DNA from: Tetrastigma voinierianum
Taxonomy: Eukaryota; Streptophyta; Magnoliopsida; Vitales; Vitaceae
Reading direction: 5' to 3'
Assembly: GCA_016808115.1 (NCBI GenBank)
Contig: JAEQBH010001839.1
Location: forward strand, 248,001 to 312,000
DNA: 64,000 bases
Shown here piece after piece: positions 1 through 11,290 of the stretch. Numbering within the stretch: position 1 is the first letter of the stretch; each line of letters begins with the position of its first letter. The position numbers and the translations under genes are program-made. The notes under the pieces were generated by a model. That model was not told the origin of the DNA and made no database searches. It saw nothing but the letters and a program-made list of their open reading frames with translations.

Positions 1-3000
1 TTTGCATGAAATTGGCATTTGAGTTACCACTTAGGTAAAGAGCATACTTCCTTCTCCAACTTTGGGGGTTTGCCAGAAACCGCCTGGCTTGCGCCTCTGC
101 TCATTCGCGACCTGCCGGTCTTTGTGGAAATGGAGGCTGAGGCTTTGATCCATGGATCTTACCTCTCTCTCTATTGCTTTCTTTTTCATTCTCCGATTAT
201 ACTTCCTTTCGATCTCTTGCTAATATTTGTTCTTTGTGCTCTTTTCTCTTTCATCTCTTCCAGCTCTTCCACTCTAAAATTTTGATATGATCTTTGGACC
301 CTGTCACTGTGTCACTTGGAAAGGCACTCTTATAAACTACTGAGGGTTGAAACCCGGTATACACTTGTGTCTCCGGGTTAACCCCGGGGGATGCATTGGT
401 GGTGTTCGAAAATTTGAGAAACGTGAGTTAATCTTTTAACTAACTTCTTTGCTCATGGAAGTTCATGACTTCTTATTATCCCCATGAAATATCAAACACT
501 GTTCTTCAAAGATTGGGCCCTCTCGACACGCGTAGTCATTCTACTGTAACATTCACATCTTCCCTTATCTTATTGGAGACCCTTGATGGCTAACGTACCG
601 CCAGCAGTTCATCCCACTGCCTTAGACTGTGAGAAGCCCACTCCACCATGCAGTTCTCATGGTTCACGAGTCTTTGGGTGATAATGTGTCTTTCGGAAGG
701 TTAGGATTGGGTTTAAAATGAATGGCACTTGGGGCTCGCGAATAATTAACCTGCTGACCTCATAACGTTCTTCGGTTACCTGCAAGCACTTCCCTTCAAT
801 AACTCCCTTTCAATTGCTCTATTTCATGAAGCGAGTGTGTGTGTCTTCTTTCTTGCTTTATCCAACAACGCCAACGGCATCCAACTTGGCTTCCATGGGC
901 GTCATCTTGCTCGGCTCCATGATCTCCTTTCCTCTGCTTTGTTTCCTCTTGGCTCGAAGGAGTTTCATGTTACATTTAGCCCGGTCTTATTCGGCTCTTT
1001 TGCCTCTTGACACTTTTAGTTTGAATGCTCCACGACTTAAGCGGCATAATACGATCGCACCTGATATACTGTTTCAAAGCATGACCACACTTGTCCATCT
1101 GAGTTTTGGATCTATCCCATGCATTGGACATCTTCCTGTGACTAAAAAAATTTGATCTCTGAAGCTACATACGAGTTTCATCTTACCTATTTGGAGACTA
1201 ATGATTTCCCTCCTTCTTTACGTGGTGAGGGCTGGGGAAGAATCTTACCTAAGTAGGCCTCTAATTCCTCCCAAGGTAACTCAGCCAATGAGTATCAGGC
1301 AAGGAATTTATTTGCATGCCATTTGCTTTGTCTATTAGAGAATGAGAGACCAAATCAGTTTTTATGACTTCACGGTCTCACCCCATTCGACACTTGGTGT
1401 GCTTCATCTGAGGAATCTTCGGGTGCTCGTTTGAATCTTGATTAGGATGACCCTGATGGCGACTCGCTGGCTGGACCATTGTAACCGATGGCAGCTTGAT
1501 TTCAAAAACTAATAACGCTCAGCTACTGGTATGATTCGCGAGTATTCTTCTGTATAATTGGTCTCTAAAGGCCTCCTCAAACCATATGAACGGCGGTGGC
1601 TTTCAGCTGCCACGTCTTTATTTACAACCCGATCACGCCTTTCATTTGCCATGGTTGAGTTTTACGCCTTCTTGGTCTTTCGAGCTTAGCGATCCTCTCG
1701 TTCGTGTCGGTGGAATCTGAAACCAGGTCAACAACCTCTGCGTGGTTTTGAAGCAACATATTAATGGACGATCAAATGCTCTGATATATTCAATATTTTG
1801 ATTAAAGAGTTAACGTGCGTAGAACGCGCTGTAAAAATCTTTGCGACTCTTTTCTTGGCTCATCCCAGTGGTATTTCCTTAACCGCGCTCCCGAATATTG
1901 ATTTATTAAATTCTTTATTAAACGCAGCTCAAAACTTTCTATTTAAATAAACTTTACATAACTTTTTAAATTTATGACACTATACCAGGAACCTATTATC
2001 TAATAATCAAAACGGCAGCACTGTGCTTTCATTAACAGAACATTTATATCCCACTAACTCTCTGTCATGAGTGTCCAGGACTGATAACTAATCACGAAAA
2101 TGATGCCAATAAAACTTTGTTCGCGTGGTCAAATCTTACATATTTTCTTCATTACCGAGGACATATCTAATCAAAACTGCATATAAAAACTTGTTGATAT
2201 TATACTATATAAACCAAAAATCTCTAAGTAAAATCATTTTCAAAGTTTGGTTTTGGTACGATATTACCTGATACGCAGTCGACAGTAATAAAATTGATTT
2301 AAGTCCAGATATGTTCTACAGGAATCTTGAGAATTTTAAATCAACTACCACGACTACTCAATCTCCATACTACTTGGACCAGCAAATGATAGTAAGATCT
2401 GACGATGAGTCTTTGGAAAATTAAATAATTAAAGGGAAATAGCGAATGAACAATAAACTTGAATATAAAGAATAAAGAATAATTAATAGTTAGGAAAATG
2501 AATAGAAATTGAATAATTATCGTTTAGAAGGCATATTAAGATCAGTATTGTGAAGTATAGGGAAATTCTGTTGTCGGCATTAATTTTGCTGTGAATTTTC
2601 AGAGATTTCAAAATGCGTCGAGCGTTAATAGTTATTTGAATCTCTCCACACTTCACATTTCATTATCTAATTTTTGACTGATTCTATCGAATCAGGATTA
2701 GATAACTAATTTTTAACCGAGGGACTTCCTAGTGCAGGTATTTTTCTTTTGCAATACTTCATACCCATTTTATGGTATGCACCTTAGCTCCCCGAGTTAT
2801 CAGTCAAGCAGGATATACAACTTCCGAGGTTACTCTTCACTTGAATTAGAATAGATCACCCTCTCCTTGATTAGATCTCGGCTAACACGGGATTGGCTAC
2901 ACTATTCGGGTGAGGTGAACTCTGCTTGTTTAAATTGATAACTCATTCAGCACAAATTCTTGATTTCCAAGTGGGAAGAAGGATTTATCAGTAAACTCAC

Positions 3001-3704
3001 AAAGCTCATTAGATCTCTATGTCTATTTTGAGGTTCGCTATACACCAATATTCATAACTCAGAGGGACTGTAGCTCTACTGTGTCCCTTTCGGAGGACCT
3101 CCTTGAAATCGAGCAATGAAACGCTGTACGGGTATAGAGCGTGTCGGATCCATGAGCTGCCCAAACCCATAACCGAAGGCAGGGCCTTCATAAGGCGAAG
3201 TGCTGACCTGGCGAAGCTGTGCAGGAAGGCTCAGCCCAAAACTGTGGCGGCATTCTGTCGTGGGCTTTGGACTGCCTCAATTCTTGAGATTACACACTAC
3301 GGCATTCCTACGATCCACTTGAAGGCTCACTTGCATTTAATTGGATAAGCCGAATTCGAGAAATTGTACAGAGCTTCTCAGCATTCGGTAATGTTGAAAA
3401 ATTAGATGGCCAGGCTTTGGCTCAAACGATAACATCCAGATCCAGAAAATAAAAGAAAAAAACTAGAACGATCAAGCTGATCTAATCTCTAACTATCAAC
3501 ATTGAAGAAAAATAAAAGAAAAGAAAAGAAAAGAAAACTAAAAGAAGAAAGAAGAGTGACGTATAAACTATCAGGATATCGTATATTCTTTTTGCTTGAC
3601 AACTCCAACTCTCTTACGGATAATTTAGCATTTATGGGATTTTTCAATTGGTAAATTCCAATACGATCTTTTGGATTCAAAGTTAGTTGGCCCATGTTAC
3701 CGTT
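1..3704. other. Unassigned, probably degraded repeat sequence
   Basis: I do not recognise a gene here. Short open frames exist (for example 814-1155 on the plus strand), but none shows a family motif, and their composition follows the local base bias. From about 1,900 to 2,700 the sequence is AT-rich. The part at 2,700-3,350 is mixed in composition and resembles the leader or LTR sequence of plant retroelements only in general style. A purine-rich patch at about 3,510-3,560 contains a short AAAAG run. It may be old LTR or leader sequence, because it sits directly beside the motif array that follows, but that is inference. Confidence 0.4.
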
Positions 3705-3707
3705 CAA

Positions 3708-4885
3708 GTCGCGACCTCAGGGCTAACGTCGCGACACAAACTCATATCCGCGACCTTAACTTCTTGTCTATGCGACCTTGAAGGCGATCATTAGTGATAT
3801 CGCGACATCATTACTGCTTTCGACATCAACTAAATGAAGCCACATGCTCAGCGACCATCTTCCGACTATGCGCGATCTGGAGTCTCTTGTCAAAACACTC
3901 TTTGTAACTCCTTCAAATTGCGACTCTGGTAATTCCTAATATGCGACATCGATATTATCTTGCAGCGACATCACTTTATGGAGCTTCAACCTTGTTGGCT
4001 TGAATGCAGTGTGCGCGACGCCGATCTCGTAACGCGACATCAACCTACTCGAGGTGCGTTCGCGGCTTGACATGACTTTGTGTAGCGACTTCAACTCTGC
4101 AGCGGCGCGTAAACTTCCACGGCTGGGCTAAGCTTCCACGGCGAATCCACGATATCGCGACTCCATCACGCTGGCGTGGCAATGATTCATTTCTTCGACT
4201 TTCATCACGAAGGTTCACGATGGCGGCGCCAATTCTGCTGCGACCCCTGACTTAGTTCTCCCGAAAAGCCTTCAGCGGTTGCTCCGGTATCGCGACAACA
4301 ATCTCTTGTCGCGACATCTAGTCACGCCCTTTGCGATTTCAGTAGTCTCTCCTCGTATCGCGATGATAAAGTCGCGACACCTGGAAACTCGTGTCTTCTG
4401 GCATTCGAAGCGATAGCCGGATGTGGCGACATCAATCTCTTGTCGTGACATCAACTTCGAATCGGTTTCAGCGGTTTCTCATGATGTCGAAACTGCGCTC
4501 AATATGTTGTCGTGACATCAGGCGATTCTTGCATGCTTCAATCTTGTAAATACTTATCTTTCGGCGATTGCTCTTCTTTGTCGGCGACATCAATCCTTGT
4601 CGCGACATCCGCCTCTGTCCACCGTAGACTCTCCAGCTTTGTGACCGTTCACGATGTGCGACATCAATATCTTCATCAGCGACTTCACTTCGCTGACTCT
4701 GCGGCTTTGAGCGTGCGGTTCTACGATGCCGCGACTTGATCTCACGTCCGACCACCGGCTTTCGCTTCTTTCTGACTTTCTCGCAAAAGCGATCTATGTA
4801 GCGACCTCGATATCTTGTTATCATGCCGGCGACACAAACCGAATTTCCTTGATTTCACGATGTCGCGACCTCGTAGCTGGGCGCA
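3708..4885. repeat. GCGAC / GTCGCGAC motif array (about 20 copies)
   Basis: The core GCGAC, usually followed by ATC, CTC or TTC, recurs about twenty times in 1.2 kb at irregular spacing (for example 3711, 3728, 3801, 4036, 4309, 4371, 4585, 4658, 4801, 4861). Several copies form the palindrome GTCGCGAC. A frequent form is GCGACATCAA, and a pair such as GCGACATCAA...TTGTCGCGACATC comes back three or four times. The short reading frames in this stretch are translations of the repeat and should not be taken as proteins. Related arrays lie at 39.48-39.80 kb and, more weakly, at 46.61-46.83 kb, both beside the Athila-type element. The most likely reading is an LTR-internal minisatellite of that family. 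Confidence 0.7.
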
Positions 4886-5199
4886 TATACCAAACGGCTT
4901 TGCAACTATAATTAATAGTTGCTTTGTTCTGCCACTGTACCACGCATTTTTACTCATGGAGTTCTTTGCATTTTCCTTGCATTTTCTGCTCTTTTATACC
5001 TTTCACCGCCAATAAATTTGGTGGGTTTTCCTTCGCGCCTCTGCGCTTTCTTCATTATTCCTTTTACATTAAAATCAACGAAAAAATGGACTAAAACGCC
5101 GATGACGCACCGCTCATCGCACTGCGTGACTGGATGGCCAGTGACTACGCGTGCGTAACACCCGGCCCGATCCCGAGAAACTATTGCCTCGAAGATTAC
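4886..5199. other. Unassigned junction between motif array and element M1
   Basis: AT-rich then GC-rich sequence with no coding motif. A GTAACACCC string at about 5,156 resembles the start of many plant LTRs, but the sequence to its right reads as minus-strand reverse transcriptase, so it is not called as an LTR. The 3' part of element M1 (rest of RT, RNase H, integrase, 3' LTR) is missing from here leftwards. Confidence 0.35.
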
Positions 5200-5269
5200 G
5201 ACGTGGTCTCTCGACTCGCTCGCTTTTACCGACACCCCTCTGAATGGCGAAACGCAGTGCGAATTGTTG

Positions 5270-5700
5270 ACACCGGCGTGCCGAAATCTCACCGCCGATA
5301 AGCTAAAGCAACGCACGACTTAGCGCAGCGATGGTAACCGGTCGCGAACCATGAAGTAGACTGTTGCTCCTCTCGGCCAATTGACTCAAATCATCGATCA
5401 CTAAAACGACCGGTAACCGGATTCCTACCTGGTCTCTTATTCAACTTTGCCTATGGCGGTCAATGCGCGGTCGAAGGGTCTTGCCGCTTCAACTATTTCG
5501 CGAATAGAATCGGGCGCCCCGTGGTGAAGTGCTCGGTTTGATAAACACGCATCGATAGGCTGCATGGCGGACTCACGGAGTTCTGCTTGTTTCAGCAGGT
5601 GAAAGTACCATGAGTCGTAGAACCAGGTGTACGGGATTAACTCAATGCCGAGTCTGCTCTCGGAGTGATCGATAACTCTTGGAAAAGCATCACATACGCT
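5270..5700 (-). pseudogene. Reverse transcriptase N-terminal remnant (M1)
   Basis: On the minus strand, frame by frame, this reads as the opening of a chromovirus reverse transcriptase. A GIELIP motif lies at about 5,640 and corresponds to the family's IELIPGT segment. It is followed by remnants of the segment ending in SPWGAPVLF, kept here as HHGAPDSI at about 5,510-5,530. Downstream a damaged version of the segment before the active site can be traced to about 5,270. The YxDD active site is absent because the element is cut off. Several stops and frame changes mean no protein can be made. It follows the protease remnant directly, as expected for a gag-protease-RT polyprotein. Confidence 0.6.
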
Positions 5701-6135
5701 TTTCAGAACGGGTCAGTCTTGTCTCTCTATTGTCTCGGGAATAGGCTTCGTGACCAACATGATCTGACCTAGACTCGTATCTTGTGCGGGGCAAAATGTC
5801 ATCTTGTCTCCACGAGAAATACCACGATAAGTCTTTGTGGCAGGCGGGTAGCTTCTCTCTCCAGCTCCTGATCGATATGACCACGTAGTGTCGACCGATC
5901 CATGCAGGGATGACGTCGAACTCGACATGTCCCATGATCCTCGGGTCCAGCGCCAATGATGAGTCCGAAAGTCTCGACTCGCCAACCTAAACATATCACT
6001 ATTCTCGCCTAATCTCAGGAAGAACTCACGATACAAAGGCTCCTCTAAGGTCTCAACCTCTAAGCCCAGCGTGATCTGGCTTGATCTGGCCAAATGAATG
6101 AATCTGGCTCAGAATCAAATAACACTCCCAGCCGT
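5701..6135 (-). pseudogene. Retroelement aspartic protease remnant (M1)
   Basis: Minus-strand frames give LFDSEPDSFI at about 6,100-6,130, where the family has LFDSGASHSFI. The catalytic Asp is therefore present, but the Gly-Ala of the D-S-G triad has become Glu-Pro. About 60 codons later GHVEFDVIPAWIGRHYVVI (5,870-5,930) matches the family segment DFDVILGMDWL...YAVI that forms the C-terminal part of the protease fold. In the family the enzyme cuts the Gag-Pol polyprotein during particle maturation. At least two frameshifts break the reading frame. The gag zinc-knuckle remnant lies just upstream and RT just downstream on the same strand. Confidence 0.65.
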
Positions 6136-6239
6136 GGCGAGACTCTTTCAGCGTACCACTGTATAGGCGGCTGATCACGCTGACTCGGCTACAGGTGTGT
6201 GGCGCTCATTATACCCTGACTTCCCACAGGTCACCTACT

Positions 6240-7110
6240 TTTGTGAGCTCGTCCTGCGCCTCTACTCGTGCTGCGGCCTCTCGAACTGCACGTGAATGTG
6301 GGGTGCGGGTGGCTCCACGAAAGCGGAAGTGGTAGCTCTCGACGCTTTGTCTTTGACGTGGAGAAAATCGCACTCTCTGGACACATCACGACTGGGGCGT
6401 GATGTCCCAAAACTTACGGGGTCCATTCCTCTCTGGGAGCAGCGTCGATCCTCATGTGTCAGAGCTGGCGATAATGGTAACACGCCATATACTGTGACCC
6501 GCGGCAGAGCTCTCAAATGCATTGCTGCGGCCGTGACTCATCATCCTTGGCCGGGATGAAAGCGACTCACGAGATCTCGCAAACCTTGAGGCTCTGTCTC
6601 TTCCACTGACCCCGGAGGAGAGAGCGGCATCTTTACTAACATACCTTTTAAAACAAAATTTAGACACATCTCTCATATATCTCTCTATGGTGTGCGAGTG
6701 CAGTCACGACAACATAGAATCCCGTGTCTATGGGAGGTCCTACAATCCTAACACGAATGGGTGTTCTGATTGATCTGTGACTATTTGGCACGTCAGTATT
6801 GTATTCATGCAGTGAGTAGCTTTCAGTGAATCGGGGCACGTGACAGTCATCGCCCAACAATGTAGCTCACCGCCGGCTGCAGAGACTTCATGGGCTTTGG
6901 CATATCTCGCAGTCTCTGGAAAATGCACACCCATGAGTGACTCTAGAACTGCGCCCGTGGCAACCTCACAGGTCTCCCGAATACAACCCATCTCCACTGC
7001 CACTGGGGCACACCTTTCACGAAAGAATAAACAACATTGATAAATGAAGGTGATCTCGCCTTCCGTCACGTTCTCGTGCATAAACGATAGTGCGCCACCA
7101 TCGGGTCTCT
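6240..7110 (-). pseudogene. Gag remnant with decayed CCHC zinc knuckle (M1)
   Basis: The segment FPETARYAKA (about 6,920-6,950, minus strand) is the well-kept core of a Tekay-type gag capsid region. Further on, IVGPPIDTGF...ALAHHREIYE (6,690-6,760) corresponds to the capsid C-terminal segment that usually ends in L-T-I-E-R-E-M-E-D. A zinc-knuckle remnant, CYHYRQL.HMRIDA, lies at about 6,440-6,490: the first Cys and the His of the C-C-H-C set are visible, the second Cys is Tyr and the last Cys is lost. The segment following the knuckle is nearly identical in nucleotides to 54,826-54,895 of element P. Gag would normally form the virus-like particle and bind the RNA. Multiple stops and frameshifts make it nonfunctional. 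Confidence 0.7.
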
Positions 7111-8782
7111 CGATCAGTGCCAGGAGATGACGTATCGTCCCGGAGATTACCAGGACCTCCCGACTATCGCCATACTAGCCCATGCGGCCAGCGACAGCTG
7201 CGACACCTGCGACCTCGACAAAGACTGGCTGGTCGATCTTGGCGGTGATGAAATGTCGGTGGTGCGACCCGGCACCACATGTGGATACTTCTCAAAATCT
7301 ACTGCTTCCTCTACCAGCCTGTATCACACCGTCAACATGAGTCAATAAACAATCTGATACCTCCAAGGCATAAACACGACCACAGAGACACTAATCAAAC
7401 ACAATAACCGACGTATAAATCAAGTTCCCTACATTGCCGACGACCCTATAGAACATTTATACATTTATTTGATCCACAAAATTTTAACTTTGCGTTTCAT
7501 TTTGAACATTTTATCAAGGCTACTATTTGATTTGATTTGATTTTAATTAATTTTAATTAAAGAATTTAGACTTTGGAGTGTTTATATTGCCGGCAGGTCT
7601 AGCTGGTGACCAATATCTATCGGCAGAAAGCGGTTAAGCTAAGCCGGATACCTGAAGCACGGCCGGGCGCCAGTATGCGCCCAGTGCGCCTTTAAGCTTC
7701 GAAGTAGCCTCGGCCGTGGCATGAAGCCCGGCAGAGCTGGCTGCGTGTCAATGGCGGGAGCCCTCAGCTGACGTGTAAATGTGCGGCGCCGCGCCTGCTT
7801 CGCCAGCCGTCACCGCCGCCGCTGCCGCGTGTGAGCTTTCCGCCTGGCATCTCGCCAGTCTGGCTTGCAGCGCCGTGGCGCCAGCATGGTGCCTTGGCGG
7901 CTCACTTTGTCATCTTCGCCTGCCAGCGCCCGGCGCTTCGCGTGGCGCTGCGACTGCCGGCCGACTACCGTTTCTTTTGTATTGCGACGCTGCCGGCGAC
8001 CACACCTGATTGGGCTGTTTTGCCATCGTTCTCTGCGACTGCCGCCAGCACCGCTGCGTTACAATGCCTGGCACGTATAATTATAACTGAAGCACTGACA
8101 CAAAGTTTCATGAACTGTTTTGATAATTTACCATCTTTTATTACAATTTTATTTTTTTTTCATAATATATTTAGAAGGTGGCCCGGCAGCGATTCTTTGC
8201 ATAAATTTTTGGTATAATTATTATTATCATTTTTATTTTCATTATTTCGACAATATGAAAAAATCTTAAAAAATAACTCTGCAAATCATTTTTACTTCTT
8301 TTAATACTCAAATGTTATAGCAATTTTATTAACCATTTAATAAATTTTGCCTTAGTATATAGAAGAGTGCATTTCATATAAATATGAATAATTATAAACT
8401 ACATTTTTCTTCTTTAAATTCTAACTGAAGAACTTTTCATCAAATAAGTTGCAAAAATTCTGGCCTTTATTTTCATTTTCTTCAATTTTACCTAACTTGT
8501 AAATCACTACGAGACAACACTATTTCAATTCTCATCAAATAAATTTAGCAAAATTTATTTTTCTTGACTTCTAATTTCTTCTCTTTACTCTAAGTTTTTC
8601 ACACCTTTATAAAAGCTTCAAAAACCACACATTATCATCATTTTCCACTATACATTTAAACTCTTCAGCACACAAACATTCACAACACACATACACAACA
8701 TAACATATATACACCATCATACAGATCTTTATCAGATCACCCAAGCATACTTCAGCTTTTACACGTCTGGTAGTGTCCTAGT
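7111..8782 (-). other. Gag N-terminal region and GC-rich leader of M1, unresolved
   Basis: Between the primer region and recognisable gag there is a GC-rich block (about 7,590-8,080, many GCC/GCG runs) and an AT-rich block (8,100-8,720). Sister copy P also has a GC-rich patch (49,755-49,830) in its leader, so the block is read as untranslated leader. The gag N-terminus should lie near 7.1-7.4 kb, but I could not align it. Plus-strand open frames in the GC-rich block overlap in several frames at once, which is a composition effect and not evidence of coding. Confidence 0.4.
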
Positions 8783-8902
8783 TTTGCCCGTGATTTCCTA
8801 GGTAATCTCATACCTAAACTGGCATATCAAAACCACACTAAATGGTGATGGATACCACCTTGAAACTACTGGTATTCGTATACCTAATAACACGATACCA
8901 GG
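8783..8902 (-). promoter_or_regulatory. Primer-binding site and conserved leader hairpins (M1)
   Basis: On the minus strand the LTR end GGGGTCACA is followed by CC and then TGGTATCGTG (plus 8,889-8,900). This resembles the TGGTATCAGAGC site complementary to initiator-Met tRNA that primes reverse transcription in this family. Two short inverted repeats follow: GGTAT-ACGA-ATACC (8,871-8,885) and AGGTA-TGAGAT-TACCT (8,800-8,815). Both are found at the matching place in element P, the second without any change. Confidence 0.7.
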
Positions 8903-10897
8903 TGTGACCCCAAAGCCTGGGGACTGAGATGACTACCCGTGTGACACGAGCTCTCTCAAATGATGTTTCAGGTTGACATAACCTTGAAAATCGAGCGAAG
9001 TCTCCTTTGTGCGGGAGCTCTACCGATTACAAAACACGCGTATCACCTTCATGACAAATCACGTACCTATGATCTGACCTTACATTCATGGATAAAAAGC
9101 GTGCTTTTGGGCCCATACTCTGATATCCATAACAACATACCCGCGCCGGAATCAGCTCTATCAACTGTGGAAATTCCCAGGGATTCTAACTAATTTACTC
9201 TTACTCGACACCGTAAAATACTCGAATTCTAATACGTATGGCATAAACAAACTGCACTTGCTTTGAACATTCCATCCAGCCTCCGGGGCGACGTCCTGTG
9301 CTCATATTCTGCCTGTAAGACTAAAGGGATTCTAAGAGCGGGTGAGCAAGCTTCGATAGGAGAAGTAAGCCTAAGTGGGCTACTCACCACCTAAGTGCGG
9401 TGCAATGTTCAATTCAGCTTTAATTAAACTGACTGATCTTATGGAATGTCTACATGACCAACTCGGATCAGAGTCCTCACTTGAGCTCTCTCACACTTTC
9501 GCCTAAACCTCGTATGAGAATATTAGTTTATTAGTGGACGAAGCCCATAGATGTATGTATATCGATTGGGGCGCAAGGCAGTTATTCCTGCCTCAGATTG
9601 CATTTGTGGACCTCAGATGAGTACTCCTCATTGGAAAAAAATAAAGCAGATGCGAGTATTTTTAGTTTGGACTACCCTCCGATGCTTAACGTTTTTTAGA
9701 CTGCCCTCAGGACCATCTTTCTCTACAGACTTCCATGCACTAACTTTCCTATAGTTCTGGTGTTACGAATTTTTCATCAGTCATATATTCTTACTAAATT
9801 CCAGCCAGATAATCATGTAATCACCTGTGCGATACTATTCACATAATTAAATCACACACAACATGTTATGTATTTATCAATTCAACCTCAAAATTAGCTC
9901 ACTTGGGCTAATATTCAGCTGGCTAGTGACCAGGTGCCAGCAAGCACATATTTTCCCGAAGCTGTTTAGGATACTATCCCAGAACGATAAAACCACAGCT
10001 ACGGTTCTTTACCGACTAGCTCATGATTCAACTTTGTGAACCCGTATTTCACGGCCCTTCCCAGCCCAATTTCAATCAAAGCATGATTTAACACACAAAT
10101 GCACAATTTTGAACCCAATCGTAGGTAAGCAGTCACGGGCTGCGCTTAAACACCCCGGACTACGAAGAACCTCTCGATCAGTCGAGTTTTGGTAAGATCT
10201 GAAAACATTTCAAAAGCTAAACCAAGCGAGAAACATCGAAAAACACTTAAATGGGAATAAAACACAAGTAGGGAGAAAATCTACCTCAAGGAGTTTGAAG
10301 AAACTCCGTTCTGGGAATCGTGCACAGCCGCGTCGAGCGTTCTTCCTTCTCTGGCCGAGGTATGAGTTGGATCGTGTGCAAATCTGAGAAAGTGATGTCT
10401 CTCTCCTGCACAAAATCCTCTCCAAGCAGCTGCATATCTCCCAATCTGGTTCCCACGTTTTTGGTCTTTGTGTTTAAGTGGAGAAGATGCACTATTCCCT
10501 ATTTTGTCACTTAGTGACTTAAACTTTCCAAAAAATGACCTTTATGTCCCTGCTTTACCAGAATCGATATTGACGCTATCTAAATAAATATTTGCCTCTT
10601 CTTCTGCGCGCTACATATGGTACATGATTACTTGTTATATGTGACTTTCGTAGCATGAAAATTGTTTCTGTGGCTTGAGCGGCGATGCCTCGAAGCGTGC
10701 CGACTTCCGACGTGCCGGAAAATTACGAAATTTTGCGTGCTAACTGGAGCCCCCCGTGAGCGATTCCAACAGTGCAATCCGTTTAGGTCATCAGAGATTT
10801 GAGAACAATTCTGGTTTTAACGAAATTACAATGTTTTAATCAAAATTACGATTTTTGCACTATGAAAGATGAATTTCTCAGTTATATGATGCGACAA
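8903..10897 (-). repeat. 5' LTR of Tekay-like element M1
   Basis: About 2.0 kb. Read on the minus strand it begins TGTCGCATCA and ends GGGGTCACA, fitting the TG...CA rule. Its first 250 bp match the 3' LTR of element P block by block: an AAATCGTAATTT motif repeated two or three times, a GATGAC motif, a TTCGAGGCATC motif, then a CACATATAACA motif. It is the upstream LTR because the primer site and gag lie on its inner side. An LTR normally carries promoter and polyadenylation signals, but I could not pin either down here. The matching 3' LTR is not in the window. Confidence 0.75.
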
Positions 10898-11290
10898 ATT
10901 CACCACCCATATAATGACATCTTGCATGATTAGAGGAGGATGGAGATCGATAACATGATTATGCATTAAATGAAAGATGAAACGCAGACATTGGGACTTT
11001 AATAAGCCGCCTCATATCTATGATAACGATGAACACGGCCTCAACCATTCTACCCACTTCTTCCGGTTTCATACCTTCTTCATGACGCCCTCGACCGTTC
11101 GCCTTGTGTGCCCACGATCTGGCTTTTTCTTTCTTGTTTAGTGAGTTCGGACTTCCACTTTTCTGTTCATGCAGGCACAACCACGTCAGTCTTTTTGACC
11201 ATGGTCTTACAGATGTTTTATTTTGTCTGGACTTGCTATATCTTTCTTCACTCTGAATTCCTTTTCAAGTAATACGACGGGTGATAGGGC
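10898..11290. other. Spacer between head-to-head LTRs
   Basis: This 393-bp spacer separates the outer ends of two LTRs of one family in opposite orientation. It holds no recognised motif. A minus-strand open frame (10,959-11,180) runs through it but resembles nothing I know. It is either host or older repeat DNA between two independent insertions, or the remnant of an inversion breakpoint. Confidence 0.5.

Larger units (their letters stand above)
5200..10897 (-). mobile_element. Tekay/Del-type Ty3/gypsy element, 3' truncated (copy M1)
   Basis: Read on the minus strand, the order is LTR (10,897 to 8,903), primer site and leader with conserved hairpins, a GC-rich leader, gag with a decayed zinc knuckle, protease, and the first part of reverse transcriptase. 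Sequence identity with the plus-strand element at 47.3-60.3 kb is easy to follow in the LTR, the primer region, the gag part around FPETARYAKA and the segment after the zinc knuckle, so both belong to one family. The lineage call comes from that sister copy, which carries a chromodomain. No 3' LTR is seen. The element is cut off inside RT at about 5.2 kb, next to the GCGAC array. Confidence 0.75.

Noticed and set aside
5153..5180. GTAACACCC as the start of a plus-strand LTR
   Set aside because: The sequence to the right reads as minus-strand RT of M1, and no matching LTR body is present.
4272..5316. Several overlapping open frames on both strands with Arg/Ser-rich products
   Set aside because: They overlap each other and follow the GCGAC repeat, so the repeated residues come from the motif and not from a protein.
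7779..8217. Ala/Cys-rich and Arg-rich open frames in three frames of a GC-rich block
   Set aside because: Simultaneous open frames in all three phases of GC-rich DNA, in the leader region of M1. No start context or motif.
8783..8902. tRNA-like fold for the paired hairpins
   Set aside because: The stems are too short and there is no acceptor stem or anticodon-arm consensus; they are leader hairpins only.
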